64,000 nt of DNA from Candidatus Geothrix skivensis (GCA_016721195.1 JADKIO010000005.1:301001-365000), one strand, 5' to 3'. Shown: positions 7,749 to 16,591, counted from the stretch's first letter. The notes: generated from the sequence alone by a model not told the origin. Made by a program: numbers and translations.

Positions 7749-8156
7749 ATGAAGCTCATCGCCGCTCTTGTCCTCGCCGCCGCATCGCTCTCCGCCCAGG
7801 GGACCGCGAAGTGGGAACATGACTATCAGTCCGCACTCAAGCGCGCCAAAGCCGAGAACAAGGTGATCTTCATGGATCTCTGGACTGAGTGGTGCGGTCC
7901 CTGTATCCACCTCCAGAAAAACGTGTTCCCCACCGCCGAGGCCCAGGCCGCCCTTTCCAAAGTCGTCCCTTTCTCCGCCCTGGTGCAGAAGCGCGATGGA
8001 ACGCCGGTGGCGGAGGGCACCAGGCTATCTGAGGAGTTCAAGCTGAACGCCTTCCCCACCATGGTGATCCTGGATGCCAAGGGCAAGGAGCTCCGCCGCC
8101 AGGTGGGCGCCTTCCGCAGTGGGACCGAGTTCGCGGCCTGGCTGAACGCGAAATAG
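7749..8156 (+). CDS. Exported thioredoxin-fold protein (WCGPC)
   Basis: This 135-aa protein has a 16-residue signal peptide (ending SLSA, cut before Gln17) and a thioredoxin domain with the active site WCGPC at 48-52. The preceding KVIFMDLWTEW is typical of DsbD-gamma/thioredoxin_7-like proteins. The cis-Pro strand appears as NAFPTMVIL. It probably works as a periplasmic thiol reductase or disulfide exchange protein, perhaps serving cytochrome maturation; the partner is unknown. A UUCG-loop terminator follows directly. Confidence 0.88.
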   Translation: MKLIAALVLAAASLSAQGTAKWEHDYQSALKRAKAENKVIFMDLWTEWCGPCIHLQKNVFPTAEAQAALSKVVPFSALVQKRDGTPVAEGTRLSEEFKLNAFPTMVILDAKGKELRRQVGAFRSGTEFAAWLNAK

Positions 8157-8185
8157 GCTGGAGCCTGGAGGTAATGCTTCCTGAT

Positions 8186-8203
8186 GCGGCCCTTCGGGGC
8201 CGC
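8186..8203 (+). terminator. Rho-independent terminator with UUCG loop
   Basis: GCGGCCC (8186-8192), TTCG loop and GGGCCGC (8197-8203) are followed by gtctgttttctg. It lies 30 bp after the thioredoxin-fold gene. Confidence 0.8.
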
Positions 8204-8259
8204 GTCTGTTTTCTGAATCCGGTGCCGGCCCACCCAGCCGCCAGTCTCCGACCTGCTTC

Positions 8260-9771
8260 CTAAAGATCCTTCACCCCACCCGGTGTCTTCGGCGGCTTGG
8301 GCAGGCGCTGCTTGAGGCCCTCCAACTCGTCCTGCTGGGCCCCCATGCTCGGACGGGGCGGAGGCGGCGGCGGGGGCTTCTTGGGATTGGGGGGTGGGGG
8401 CGGGGTGGCGTCCCTCACCAGGGTCTGGAGGTTGTGGATGGCCTCGGCCTGGCCGGGCTGCTCCAGCAGCAGGCGCTCCAACAGGGCCTTGGCCTCGTCG
8501 GGGCGTTGGGCTTCAAGGTGGGCCCGGGCGGCCAGCAACAGGGCCGGGGCGCGCCAGGTCGGGATGGGCCGTGGGGAACCCTGGCCCACCAGGGGCGTGA
8601 GGGCCTTCAGGGCATCCTCGGGGAAGCCGGTCCTCAAGTCGATGTGCGCCGCCAGCAGCAGGTGGGCTGGTTTGGCGTCAACCGGGCGCCATTTCCGGGC
8701 GCCGATCAGGTCGCCGCTTTCGATGGCCCGTTGGGCCAGCCAGGCTTTCACGCCGCCGGGGGCCCATGTCTGGCTGGGGGCTTGGCCTGCCAGAGGCGGC
8801 GCAACCAGGCCTGCCAGGGCGAGGAGGATGGGACGCCACCGGGCGAGGGGTTTCCCGGCGGAAGCCAGCCACAGCACCAGCCCAGCCAGGGCCAGCCAGG
8901 CACCCACTTCGGGATGGGCGGGTTGCAGGGAACGGCTGGCGGGCAGAGGCAGCTTCCCGGCGGCCAGGGCCTGGAGCCCGGCCGCTGCCGCTTCGCCATC
9001 CGCGAAGACCTGCCCGCCAGTGGCCTGGGCCAGGCGACCCAGGAACTCCGGGTGGGCCGTGCTGGTGGTGGGTTCAGCGCCTCCGGCGGGAGCTCCCGGG
9101 CGGGGAGGGACCGCATGGGCCTGTCCATCCCCGAAGGTCATGACACACACCGGGATCCGGGCCTTCTGGAGGGGCAGGGTGGCGTGCTGGAGGGCTTCTT
9201 CGGCGGCTTCCCAGGTTTCTTCACCGTCGCTGAGCAGGAGGATCACCGCGGGCAGATCCCGCTCCACCTGGGCGGCCACCTGGGGCAGGCCGCGCCCCAG
9301 GCTGGTGCCCGGAGAGCCCACCTCGCCGGGGACCACCGCCCGCAGGGCCTCCCGCAGCAGGGTGCGGTCCTCGCCGGGGGGCTGGATGGGGATGGCATCC
9401 CCCGTGAGCAGATCCAGGCTCCAGCGCAGGCCCGGCTGGGGCCGGGACCAGATGCGGTCCAGGGCGGCCACGGCCGCGTCCCAGCGGGTGCGGCCGTTCG
9501 CGTCCGGGACGGCCATGGACCGGCTGGCGTCCAGGGCCACATGCACCGTGAGCCGGGGGAACTCGGGGAGTCCCCAGCGGGGTTCCGCCAGCCCCAGCCC
9601 CAGGCCCGCGGCCATGAGGGCCAGCCCCAGCCCCTGCCAGATGGGGCGCTGCCCCACCACTTGCACGCCCAGCCCGGGGCGGAGCTGGGCCCGCAGGGCC
9701 AGGGCCATGACGATCAAGATCACGGCCCCGGCGGGCACCAGGATCCAGGGATGGGAGAAGGGGAGGCTCAT
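8260..9771 (-). CDS. batB: BatB-like VWA membrane protein with C-terminal TPR (BatB-BatC type)
   Basis: This 503-aa protein starts with membrane segments (about 10-30 and 45-62). A VWA domain follows whose metal site DASRS lies in VALDASRSM, with a later LLLSDGEETW strand. Further hydrophobic segments occur near 295-315 and 320-340. The C-terminal part has TPR-like helices (about 385-460) and a proline-rich linker with a charged end (LEGLKQRLPKPPK). This combines the BatB VWA and BatC TPR roles of aerotolerance-type operons in one chain. Its ATG overlaps the stop of batA (ATGA, 9768-9771), so translation is coupled. Function in stress tolerance or envelope assembly is inferred from the operon type. 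Confidence 0.8.
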   Translation of the reverse strand: MSLPFSHPWILVPAGAVILIVMALALRAQLRPGLGVQVVGQRPIWQGLGLALMAAGLGLGLAEPRWGLPEFPRLTVHVALDASRSMAVPDANGRTRWDAAVAALDRIWSRPQPGLRWSLDLLTGDAIPIQPPGEDRTLLREALRAVVPGEVGSPGTSLGRGLPQVAAQVERDLPAVILLLSDGEETWEAAEEALQHATLPLQKARIPVCVMTFGDGQAHAVPPRPGAPAGGAEPTTSTAHPEFLGRLAQATGGQVFADGEAAAAGLQALAAGKLPLPASRSLQPAHPEVGAWLALAGLVLWLASAGKPLARWRPILLALAGLVAPPLAGQAPSQTWAPGGVKAWLAQRAIESGDLIGARKWRPVDAKPAHLLLAAHIDLRTGFPEDALKALTPLVGQGSPRPIPTWRAPALLLAARAHLEAQRPDEAKALLERLLLEQPGQAEAIHNLQTLVRDATPPPPPNPKKPPPPPPPRPSMGAQQDELEGLKQRLPKPPKTPGGVKDL

Positions 9772-10724
9772 GGGCCCTGCACCCAGGCCGGCCTTCGCCG
9801 GCCGCGCTTGAAGGCGAGGTCCATGGCCAGAGGCAGCGCGAGGCTGGCTGCCGCCAGCAGGCACCAGAGGGCCAGGGGGCGGCCTTCGGAAGGCGGATCC
9901 ACGGGCAGGAGGGTCTTTTCCAGCCTGTCCACGGCCGCCAGGCTCCGGGCCAGTCCGCCTGGATCCTCGGCGCTGAAGGATTCACCCCCGGTAAGGTGGG
10001 CGACCTGCTTCAGGCTGGTGTGGTCGACCTCCACCTTGAGTCGGGCGAAACCGCCCCCTTCCAGGGGTACGAGGCTTTCCCCGTCCGTGCCCATGGCCAC
10101 GGCATGGATGCGGATGCCATTGCGCTGGGCCTCCTCCGCGGCCTCCTGGGGCGTGACGCGGCCCCGGTTCTGGACCCCGTCCGTGAGCAGCAGGATGACT
10201 CGGCTGCGGGCCGGGCTGTCCTCCAGGCGGCGCACGGCGGTCATGAGGGCCGAGCCGATGGCGGTGCCATCATCCCGGCTGTCGATGTCCAGGCGCGCCA
10301 GCATCCGGAGCAGGCGCGTGTGATCGGAGGTCAGGGGGCTCAGGGTCACGGGGTGGGCGCTGAAGAGGATGAGGGCGAAGCGGTCATCGGGGCGGCCCAG
10401 GACGAACTGGGCCAGGGTCCGCCGGGCCGCGTGCCAGCGGTCCTCGTCGGGCCGGTCGAGAATCCGCATGCTGCTGCTGCCATCCAGCACCACGGCGAAG
10501 TCCACCACCGGCGCAGTGCCCCGCAGCGGTGTGCGCCACTCGGGCCCGGCGGCCGCCAGCCCCAGGGCCAGGGCCAGCAGCACCGGGATCCAGTGGGAGC
10601 TGAGCCGGGCCAGGGTGCTGGCGGGCCTGGAGGCGGGGATGCCCCAGCGGTAGATCACGCGCCAGGCCCAGATGACCAGCGGCACAGCCAGCAACAGCAG
10701 CCAGGGATGGCGCAGGGCGATCAA
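9768..10724 (-). CDS. batA: BatA-like VWA membrane protein
   Basis: This 318-aa protein has membrane segments near residues 8-25 and 45-62, a VWA domain with MIDAS motif DGSSS in VVLDGSSSM, a LLLTDGVQNRG strand, and a C-terminal membrane helix (about 285-305). The layout matches BatA. The start is read as TTG at 10724 because TTGA there overlaps the upstream stop exactly as at the other junctions of this operon. No ATG gives a better fit, as upstream candidates lie inside the previous gene in another frame. It probably sits in the inner membrane with its VWA domain in the periplasm. Confidence 0.82.
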   Translation of the reverse strand: MIALRHPWLLLLAVPLVIWAWRVIYRWGIPASRPASTLARLSSHWIPVLLALALGLAAAGPEWRTPLRGTAPVVDFAVVLDGSSSMRILDRPDEDRWHAARRTLAQFVLGRPDDRFALILFSAHPVTLSPLTSDHTRLLRMLARLDIDSRDDGTAIGSALMTAVRRLEDSPARSRVILLLTDGVQNRGRVTPQEAAEEAQRNGIRIHAVAMGTDGESLVPLEGGGFARLKVEVDHTSLKQVAHLTGGESFSAEDPGGLARSLAAVDRLEKTLLPVDPPSEGRPLALWCLLAAASLALPLAMDLAFKRGRRRPAWVQGP

Positions 10725-11560
10725 GGCGCGCCTCGCTCGTTGTTCCTGGCGTCCAGGGCCGCCACCAGCGGTTCCGGCGCCGGGAAAGGGGGCTCGCTGC
10801 GCCCGAACCGCGCGGCGTCCAGGCTCCTGGCCCACTGATCCCAGGGGCCCAGGTGGTGAGCCTGGAGCTCCGCCGGGCCCCAGGCCCGGGCCGCTTCTCC
10901 GAACCGTGCGGCCAGCAGGTCCCGCCCCAGGTCGTGGAGCTGGTCGAGGGTGGCCCGTTCCCGGTTGACGGGGGGCCAGTGGCGCCGGAAGGCGTGGATC
11001 GCGTGGTGCAGGTTGCGCTTGGCCGCGCCCTGCTGCCAGCGGCGGATCCCCCAGGCCACCAGGCCCAGGGGCGGCAGCAGCAGCAGGCTGGCCCAGGTCC
11101 AGGGGAAGGGGATGGCCGGAAGCTGGTCCTCGTTGCCGCCGCCGAAGCCCACCCAGGGCCCGCCAAAGGGGATGCTGCGGGGCACCCAGAGCCGCAGCTC
11201 GGGGCTGCGCTGGCCGTTGCCCAAGTCCAGGGCGGGAATGACCGCCAGGCCGGGCTCCAGGGCCTGCACCTGGAAGCGCCAGCCCCGGCCGTCCGGCAGC
11301 GGCTCCATGGCCCGCAGCCGCAGGGGGCCGAGGCGATCCTCCACCGTGGGGCGAGGGAGGGTGGGTTTGGCTGGATCCTCTTCGCGAAGCTCCAGCACCT
11401 GCAGCTCACCGAGCTTGAACTCCGCGGGAGCCTTCCAGGTCGGTGCAGCTCCCGCGAACAGACCCCCGGCCAGCAGAAGAACTCCTGTCTTTCCACAGCT
11501 CGGATGTCGCATGCGAAATCCGAGCAAGCCAACACGCCAGCCGGAGCCAACCATTGGCAT
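10721..11560 (-). CDS. DUF4381-like membrane protein of Bat operon
   Basis: This 279-aa protein has an N-terminal export or anchor sequence (GVLLLAGGLFAGAAP), a beta-rich middle with WRFQVQALEPGLAVIPALDLG, a membrane helix near 160-180 (WASLLLLPPLGLVAWGI), and a helical cytoplasmic-type tail. DUF4381 or short BatD-like proteins occupy this slot in MoxR/Bat operons. The ATG at 11560 shares TGATG with the stop of the DUF58 gene, implying coupling. An alternative start at 11512 would begin directly at the signal sequence. Family assignment rests on position and topology. Confidence 0.6.
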   Translation of the reverse strand: MPMVGSGWRVGLLGFRMRHPSCGKTGVLLLAGGLFAGAAPTWKAPAEFKLGELQVLELREEDPAKPTLPRPTVEDRLGPLRLRAMEPLPDGRGWRFQVQALEPGLAVIPALDLGNGQRSPELRLWVPRSIPFGGPWVGFGGGNEDQLPAIPFPWTWASLLLLPPLGLVAWGIRRWQQGAAKRNLHHAIHAFRRHWPPVNRERATLDQLHDLGRDLLAARFGEAARAWGPAELQAHHLGPWDQWARSLDAARFGRSEPPFPAPEPLVAALDARNNERGAP

Positions 11561-12324
11561 CACGCCCCTCCCGCCCGGAGCCAGGCGTTGAGCCGGACGA
11601 CGGGGTCCTCCAGCAGATCCCAGTGCTGCCGTTCGATGGCCGAGGTGAACCCAGGATCGGGCCAGGACATGCCATGCCGATCCCCGGGATCCCGGGGCCG
11701 GAACCAGACCAGGCGGTGCCGGGTGGCCAGGGGCTTCAGCAGGGGCGCCAGTCCCTGCAGGCCGGCGCCGTTGCTGAAGAGCCAGAGCCGGTGACCCTTG
11801 CCATGCTCGCCCCAGTGGCCCAGGGCCTCCCGCCAGGAGGCTTCCGTGGGGATGGAAGGGCCTCGGTCCGCGAGGGTTTCCAGGATGCGCAGGCCGTGGA
11901 TGCGGCCGCGCTTGGGAGCGATGCGCAGGGCAGGCGTACGACCGTCGCCGGGCACGATCAGACCCAACCGGTCCCCCGTGGCCTGCAGGGTGGCGAAGGC
12001 CGCCCCGCAAAGCTCCATGGCCCAGCGCAGGGGCGACACGGGGTCGCCCAGGAACATGGAAGGCGAGGGATCCACCACCAGCCAGAGCACCAGGTCCCGA
12101 CTGCTTTCGAAGCGCTTCATGATGGGTTCGCCAGTGCGGGCGGTCAGGGGCCAGTTGATGAAGCGCGGATCATCGCCGGGCACGTAGGGTCGGTTCTCCA
12201 CGAAGGTGAGACCCGCCCCCTTGAACTTGGAAGGATGCAGGCCCTCCGTGCCGCCACCCAGCCGCCCCCGCAGGCGAAGCGGCAGGCGGCGCAGGCGGGC
12301 GAGGAAACGGGCGGGGAGGGGCAT
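11560..12324 (-). CDS. DUF58 domain protein (VWA-like)
   Basis: This 254-aa protein has the DUF58 core RPYVPGDDPRFINWPLTART (about 45-64) and a following DPSPS metal-binding-like motif in VVDPSPSMFLG. DUF58 proteins accompany MoxR AAA+ ATPases and Bat VWA proteins and are thought to be clients or adaptors of the ATPase. Here it is the first gene of a four-gene coupled operon. Directly upstream is a beta-barrel gene rather than moxR, so the ATPase must be encoded elsewhere or be absent. Confidence 0.85.
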   Translation of the reverse strand: MPLPARFLARLRRLPLRLRGRLGGGTEGLHPSKFKGAGLTFVENRPYVPGDDPRFINWPLTARTGEPIMKRFESSRDLVLWLVVDPSPSMFLGDPVSPLRWAMELCGAAFATLQATGDRLGLIVPGDGRTPALRIAPKRGRIHGLRILETLADRGPSIPTEASWREALGHWGEHGKGHRLWLFSNGAGLQGLAPLLKPLATRHRLVWFRPRDPGDRHGMSWPDPGFTSAIERQHWDLLEDPVVRLNAWLRAGGA

Positions 12325-12340
12325 GGGGATTCAGTATGGA

Positions 12341-13036
12341 TCAGTCGGGTCGAGCCGAGGCATCCCTGGCGAACAACACGGCCGGCCAGACCCGCAGCCC
12401 CAGTGTGGCGCAGGCATCGGTGTAGCGGACACCCTCGAACCGGTGGGTGCTGCTCTGAAACTGGGCCTCCAGGGCCACGCTCCGGAACACCTGAACACCC
12501 AAGAATAGGCGGCCGACGGGGGACCACGTCTGTTCCTGAGTTGCTGGTGGGAGTCCCGGCATCGCCACATAGCCCATCAGGGTGCGTTCGTGCCAGGTCT
12601 GCATGATGCCCAGCCCAGCACCCGCATAGAGGTACGGGCGGTGCATGGTCCACCGATCGCCGCCAGGGGAATAGACCGCATCCAGACTGGCCTGGCGTTG
12701 CTTCACGGAGGTGGTGGCGGTCGCATTGGCGGGCCCAGAGGTGAAGGACTGGGAACCAGAGAAAAGGCCATCATCGTAGCGGACCCGGAGCTGCCAGGCC
12801 GGGACGATCCGGAAGGGGAAGGACACTCCCAAGGCCCGCCGGGGCCCATCGGTGGCCACGCCCTTCAGATCCGAAGGCACTTGGGTGAGCCCGACATGCC
12901 ACTCCCCGAGGAGGGCCAGGACTGCCGGAGGACCGATGTACTGGGCCCGGAGGAACCCGGGGGCCATGAAAAGGAGCAGGAGCAGGAGCCGCTTCGGCCA
13001 GGGTCGTTGCTGCATGACAGGGACGTGGCTCACCAT
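12341..13036 (-). CDS. Outer-membrane beta-barrel protein, unknown role
   Basis: This 231-aa protein has a strong signal segment (KRLLLLLLFMAPGFLRA) with a predicted cut before Gln. The mature chain alternates polar and aromatic residues in short strands (WQLRVRYDDGLF, RPYLYAGAGLGIMQTW, VGRLFLGVQVFRSVALEAQF), typical of small 8-stranded OmpA/OmpW-like barrels. No ligand or family can be named. The start at 13036 overlaps the stop of the DUF4139 gene by 7 bp; the Met at 13015 would place the signal peptide at residue 1 more naturally. It is probably co-transcribed with the DUF4139 gene. Confidence 0.65.
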   Translation of the reverse strand: MVSHVPVMQQRPWPKRLLLLLLFMAPGFLRAQYIGPPAVLALLGEWHVGLTQVPSDLKGVATDGPRRALGVSFPFRIVPAWQLRVRYDDGLFSGSQSFTSGPANATATTSVKQRQASLDAVYSPGGDRWTMHRPYLYAGAGLGIMQTWHERTLMGYVAMPGLPPATQEQTWSPVGRLFLGVQVFRSVALEAQFQSSTHRFEGVRYTDACATLGLRVWPAVLFARDASARPD

Positions 13037-14463
13037 TTCACCCGTACGCGATAGGTGAGTGTACTGCTGCCCTCGGCGGGCACGGCGACCTTGAAGCGGG
13101 CGGTGCCGGAGGCTTCCTTGGTGAACGGGTGGCTGCTCTGCAGCACCTCCCAGTCGCCGGGCATGGGCTCCAGCAGGTTCACCGTGACGGCCTCCTTCTT
13201 GGCGTTCTTCAGCTCCACTTCAAAAGCCGACTCGTACACGGAGCCGAATTTTCCCTGGCGGCCAAGGCTCCGGAAGTCCGTCTGCTTGCGTTTGGCGGTG
13301 ACATCGAAGGCATCGCCCAGCTTCAGGCGCACCAGCTCGTTCCTGGGCGTGTGGTCCACGTTGTCCTCGCCCACGAACTGGGCGCGGCCTTCGCTGTCGC
13401 GCTTGTAGACGCGGATGATGCCCTTGGGGAGGGGCATGCCCAGGCGGCTGGCCTCCTTGTTGTCGAACTCCACGAACACGCCCACCTTCTGCTTCTCGCC
13501 CAGATCGCCGTAGCTGCCGGAGTAGTAGTGGTTCTGCCCCTGCAGCAGGTACTCCTTGCGCACCGGCACGCCGCCGGCGCTGAGCAGGGCCACCTGCTTG
13601 GTCTGGTTCACCGCCAGGGTGGTGGGGCGGTCCAGGGTGTAGAGGTGGTACTCGAAGAGGCTTTCCTCGGCCATCTTTGGTGCGGCCTTTTCGGCCCGGG
13701 CCACGCCTGCGGACAGCATGGCCATCTGGTCCACCCGGCGATCCCGCGCCCGGTTCACGTCCCCCGCCACCAGCTGCAGGGTGGCGTTGGGGTAGGCGGC
13801 GCCGCTCTGGTTGGTGAGGGTCACCCAGCCGCTGAGGTCGAGGGTCTTCTCGTCCGAGGACAGGTTGGCCACGTAGTCGGCCCGCCAGGAGAGGCCGCCG
13901 GTCAGGTAGCTCAGCTCCAGCTGCTGGGTCTTCTCCACCCCGCTGTTGAGGCTGATGACGAGTGTGGGCCGGGCCCGCAGGTTGGCGGGCACCTTGGAAT
14001 AGACGATGCGGCCGGGGACGCTGGTCTCGATGCGGTCGGCGAACTGCAGCACCGTGCCGTTGTTGGTGGCCAGCACCGTGGCCTCCTCGCGGATCTCCTT
14101 GGCCCCGGCGCCATCAGCATTGGGCACGCTGCGTACGATGGTCACCTTCTCCCCCACGTACTTCTCCAGCAGCTTCTGGGGCGTGAGCAGGTCGAAGTCG
14201 AAGTTCTGCTCCGCCACCCAGAAGTCCTTCGGATGGGTGAGGTTCCTCAGCAGGGCCGTCTCGGACCGGATCTGGGCCGACACCTCCTGGAAGGCCAGCT
14301 TTGCTTCGCCCTTGGGCAGCCGCACCTCGCGCGTGTCCTTCACCAGGGCCAGATTGTCGTTGTAGATGGTGACCGCCAGCGCCTTCTGGTCCTTCAGCGT
14401 GGTGGGCGTCTCCTGAGCGACGAGCAGCGAGGGCAGGGCAGCGAGGAGCAGGGCGGTGCGCAT
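13030..14463 (-). CDS. Exported DUF4139/DUF4140-type protein
   Basis: This 477-aa protein has a signal peptide ending PSLLVA with Gln at +1. The N-terminal part has VTIYNDNLALVKDTREVRLPKGEAKL, the hallmark of proteins that open with a mucoidy-inhibitor-A-like strand pattern. The centre has LSYLTGGLSWRADYVANLS and LDLSGWVTLTNQSGAAYPNATLQLVAGD, the classic DUF4139 core. The end ARFKVAVPAEGSSTLTYRVRVKW is a beta strand pair. The biochemical role of this family is unknown. The ATG at 14463 begins the signal peptide; the longer frame to 14517 is unsupported. Confidence 0.85.
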   Translation of the reverse strand: MRTALLLAALPSLLVAQETPTTLKDQKALAVTIYNDNLALVKDTREVRLPKGEAKLAFQEVSAQIRSETALLRNLTHPKDFWVAEQNFDFDLLTPQKLLEKYVGEKVTIVRSVPNADGAGAKEIREEATVLATNNGTVLQFADRIETSVPGRIVYSKVPANLRARPTLVISLNSGVEKTQQLELSYLTGGLSWRADYVANLSSDEKTLDLSGWVTLTNQSGAAYPNATLQLVAGDVNRARDRRVDQMAMLSAGVARAEKAAPKMAEESLFEYHLYTLDRPTTLAVNQTKQVALLSAGGVPVRKEYLLQGQNHYYSGSYGDLGEKQKVGVFVEFDNKEASRLGMPLPKGIIRVYKRDSEGRAQFVGEDNVDHTPRNELVRLKLGDAFDVTAKRKQTDFRSLGRQGKFGSVYESAFEVELKNAKKEAVTVNLLEPMPGDWEVLQSSHPFTKEASGTARFKVAVPAEGSSTLTYRVRVKW

Positions 14464-14588
14464 GGGACCTCCAGAAGGGTGGGTGCCGGGCAGATCAGGG
14501 GCCCGATACCAGGACATGCCACGAGCAGATAGATCCTTTCAGGAATTCCTGACCGCCGACTGAAGGCTCCGCGACCGTGAATCAGAGC

Positions 14589-15014
14589 TCAAGCGATCTG
14601 GCCGGCCTGAGCCAGCGCCTGGATGCCCGCCAGGGCGCTGTCCAGCTGGCCCTGAAGGAGTTTTTCTGCCCCCATCATCTGCATCATCATGGGGATGTCG
14701 GCCTCGTCCACGAGGCGCAGGGTGCTGCCTTCGCCGGCGGCGGCGATCTCGAAGCGGAGCTCGTGGTCGAACAGCTTCTTCGCGCCGGGCACCAGGGTCA
14801 GGAGCTGGCCGGGGACGCGGGTCTTGGCCACGAACTCCTGGGGCATCTTCATGCCCATGATCTCGATCACGTAGCTGTGGGTGTCGGCCGTGCCCTGGAA
14901 GTTCAGGGCGCCGGGTTCGAGGAAGGCCCGGTGCTTCGACAGATCCGCAAGGAAGGCATACAGCGCTTCCGGTGCAAGGGGCAGGGTGGCGGTGGCGGTC
15001 TGGATCGTGGTCAT
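14589..15014 (-). CDS. SRPBCC/polyketide-cyclase-like lipid-binding fold protein
   Basis: This 141-aa cytoplasmic protein has the START/SRPBCC outline. The first strand and helix (TATATLPLAPEALYAFLADLSKHRAFLEP) are followed by a beta-sheet with GQLLTLVPGAKKLFDHELRFEIAAAG and a long C-terminal helix (GAEKLLQGQLDSALAGIQALAQAG). These proteins bind hydrophobic ligands or act as AHSA1-type helpers. No catalytic residues can be named. It stands alone between the DUF4139 gene and the YggS gene, with 100-bp gaps on either side. Confidence 0.65.
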   Translation of the reverse strand: MTTIQTATATLPLAPEALYAFLADLSKHRAFLEPGALNFQGTADTHSYVIEIMGMKMPQEFVAKTRVPGQLLTLVPGAKKLFDHELRFEIAAAGEGSTLRLVDEADIPMMMQMMGAEKLLQGQLDSALAGIQALAQAGQIA

Positions 15015-15040
15015 GGGGGCTCCAAGGGCGAAGGGAAATG

Positions 15041-15070
15041 ATCAACGCAAAGGCGCCCTGGCGCCAAGCG
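15041..15070. repeat. Intergenic GGCGCC-rich repeat fragment
   Basis: atcaacgcaaaggcgccctg followed by gcgccaagcg contains two GGCGCC blocks forming a short hairpin. It resembles the aacgcaaaggcgc-type intergenic repeat found in many bacterial genomes; that resemblance is from memory and unverified. Confidence 0.35.
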
Positions 15071-15115
15071 GGACCTCAGTTCCCTGCCAAGCGGTCTTTG
15101 GGGGATGCTTCGAAG

Positions 15116-15781
15116 TCAGTAGAGGCGCTCGCCGAAGAAGGCCGTTCCGATGCGGATCTGGTCAGAGCCCGCGGCGATGGCCTCCTCCAGATCACCGCTC
15201 ATGCCCATGCTGAGGCGGAGGGGCAGGCCCAGCTCCTGCTGCAGGCGCTCCCGCAGGGCCGCCAGCTGGGCAAAGGCGCCGGCCTCTTCCGGGGGCGGGA
15301 TGGCCATGAGGCCCTGGAGGGGCAGGCGGGTGTCGCCACCCAGGGCATCCAGCAGGGCGGGCAGGGCCGCTTCGGTGCAGCCCCCCAGCTTGGTGGCCTC
15401 GTCCCAGAGGTCCACCTGGATCCAGACGGGCCTCACCACATCGAGCTCTTCGGCGAGGTGGCGCAGGCGTCCGGCAAGCTCGGGCCGGTCTAGGCTCTGG
15501 ATCGCCGCGAAGGACTGGAGGGCGGGCCTGGCCTTGTTCCGCTGGAGGGGGCCCAGCAGCACGAAGCTGAGGCCCGGGGTGGCGGCGGCCTTGTCGGCGC
15601 CCTCCTGCACATAGTTCTCGCCGAACCGGGTGAAGCCCAGGGCTGCGGCCTCCCGGATGAGGGCCAGGGGCTGCTTCTTCGAAACCGGCAGCAGCTCGAT
15701 GCTGGCGGGGTCGCGGTCGGCGCGTTCGCAGGCGCGCTGGATGCGGGCTCGCAGGCCCTCGACGCGGCTCTGCAGGCTCAC
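15116..15781 (-). CDS. YggS-family PLP homeostasis protein
   Basis: This 221-aa protein is a single PLP-binding TIM barrel. The PLP lysine is Lys35 in LLPVSKKQPL. Other family signatures are GFTRFGENYVQEG, the segment FVLLGPLQRNKARPA (usually HFIGxLQxNK, so the leading His is replaced), LSMGMSGDLEEAIAAGSDQIRIGTAFFGER at the end. YggS proteins buffer free pyridoxal phosphate rather than catalyse a reaction. The ATG overlaps the stop of the upstream zinc-ribbon gene (ATGA, 15778-15781), so the two are co-translated. Confidence 0.92.
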   Translation of the reverse strand: MSLQSRVEGLRARIQRACERADRDPASIELLPVSKKQPLALIREAAALGFTRFGENYVQEGADKAAATPGLSFVLLGPLQRNKARPALQSFAAIQSLDRPELAGRLRHLAEELDVVRPVWIQVDLWDEATKLGGCTEAALPALLDALGGDTRLPLQGLMAIPPPEEAGAFAQLAALRERLQQELGLPLRLSMGMSGDLEEAIAAGSDQIRIGTAFFGERLY

Positions 15782-16476
15782 GGCAGGAAGAGGGTCCGCT
15801 GACAGGACTCGCAGGTGAGGAGGGTCTTGCCTTCCTTCAGCTGGAAGAGGATGGGGCCCCGGAGTTTCACGTTGCAGCCGGAGCAGGCGCCGTTCTCGAC
15901 CATGACCACCGCACGGCCCTGGCGGGCGCCGGCCAGCCGGTGGAAGCGTGCCACTTCGGCCGACGTGAGCTTGGCTTCCAGCTTGGACCGCTTGGCCGTG
16001 AGCTGCTTGCGGGCCTCCACCTGGTTGGCGTGTTCCTCCAGGAAGATGGCGTGGAGCTCGTCGAACTGGGCCTGGGCGGCGACGCGCTCGGTCTCCAGCA
16101 GGGCGAGTGCCGCTTCCAGGGTCTGGACCGTGGTCTCCAGGGCCTTGAGGGGCTTGGAAACGGAGGCCTTCAGGCGCTCCTTCTCATCCAGTTCCCGGAT
16201 GGCGGCGGTGTAGTGCACCTTCTGGCTGGTGGTCTTCACCGCGGCGCGGGCCCGGTCTTCGTCCTTCTGGGCCTGGGTCAGTTCCTTGGATTTCACGAGG
16301 ATCTGGGCTTTGGCCATGTCCAGGGCCTTGGTCTTTTCGGCGATCTGCTTCTCTGCGGCCTTGACCCGGGTATCCAGGCTGGCCAGGTCCGGGGGGAGTG
16401 CCGACAACTCACGCTGGATGGTGGCCAGGTAATCCAGGGTGGCTTGCAATTCGCGCAGGGTGGTCAGCGTTTCCAT
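15778..16476 (-). CDS. Coiled-coil protein with C-terminal C4 zinc ribbon
   Basis: This 232-aa protein has a long charged coiled coil through residues 1-180, then a zinc ribbon made of two CxxC pairs (ACSGCN and CESCQ) near the C-terminus. This is the CT398/PF02591-type architecture, a widespread cytoplasmic family with no settled role. It is translationally coupled to the downstream yggS-like gene. The ATG at 16476 starts the coiled coil; the frame upstream to 16530 has no support. It diverges from groES across about 215 bp containing CIRCE. Confidence 0.85.
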   Translation of the reverse strand: METLTTLRELQATLDYLATIQRELSALPPDLASLDTRVKAAEKQIAEKTKALDMAKAQILVKSKELTQAQKDEDRARAAVKTTSQKVHYTAAIRELDEKERLKASVSKPLKALETTVQTLEAALALLETERVAAQAQFDELHAIFLEEHANQVEARKQLTAKRSKLEAKLTSAEVARFHRLAGARQGRAVVMVENGACSGCNVKLRGPILFQLKEGKTLLTCESCQRTLFLP

Positions 16477-16591
16477 ATATCTGAGGCTACACCTCAATCC
16501 GGAATAGGGTGGGGCTTTCAGATCATACAAGTCGAGGAAGAAAATCTTCGTAAATTCACTAAAATATTACCCTGAAGGCAAATAAATGGCC

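Noticed and set aside
8434..10323. 629-aa plus-strand frame opposite the Bat genes
   Set aside because: Shadow of batB and batA; Gly/Gln/Pro-rich with no recognisable domain.
15041..15070. Rho-independent terminator
   Set aside because: The two GGCGCC blocks can pair, but no T-tract follows on either strand; kept only as a repeat fragment.
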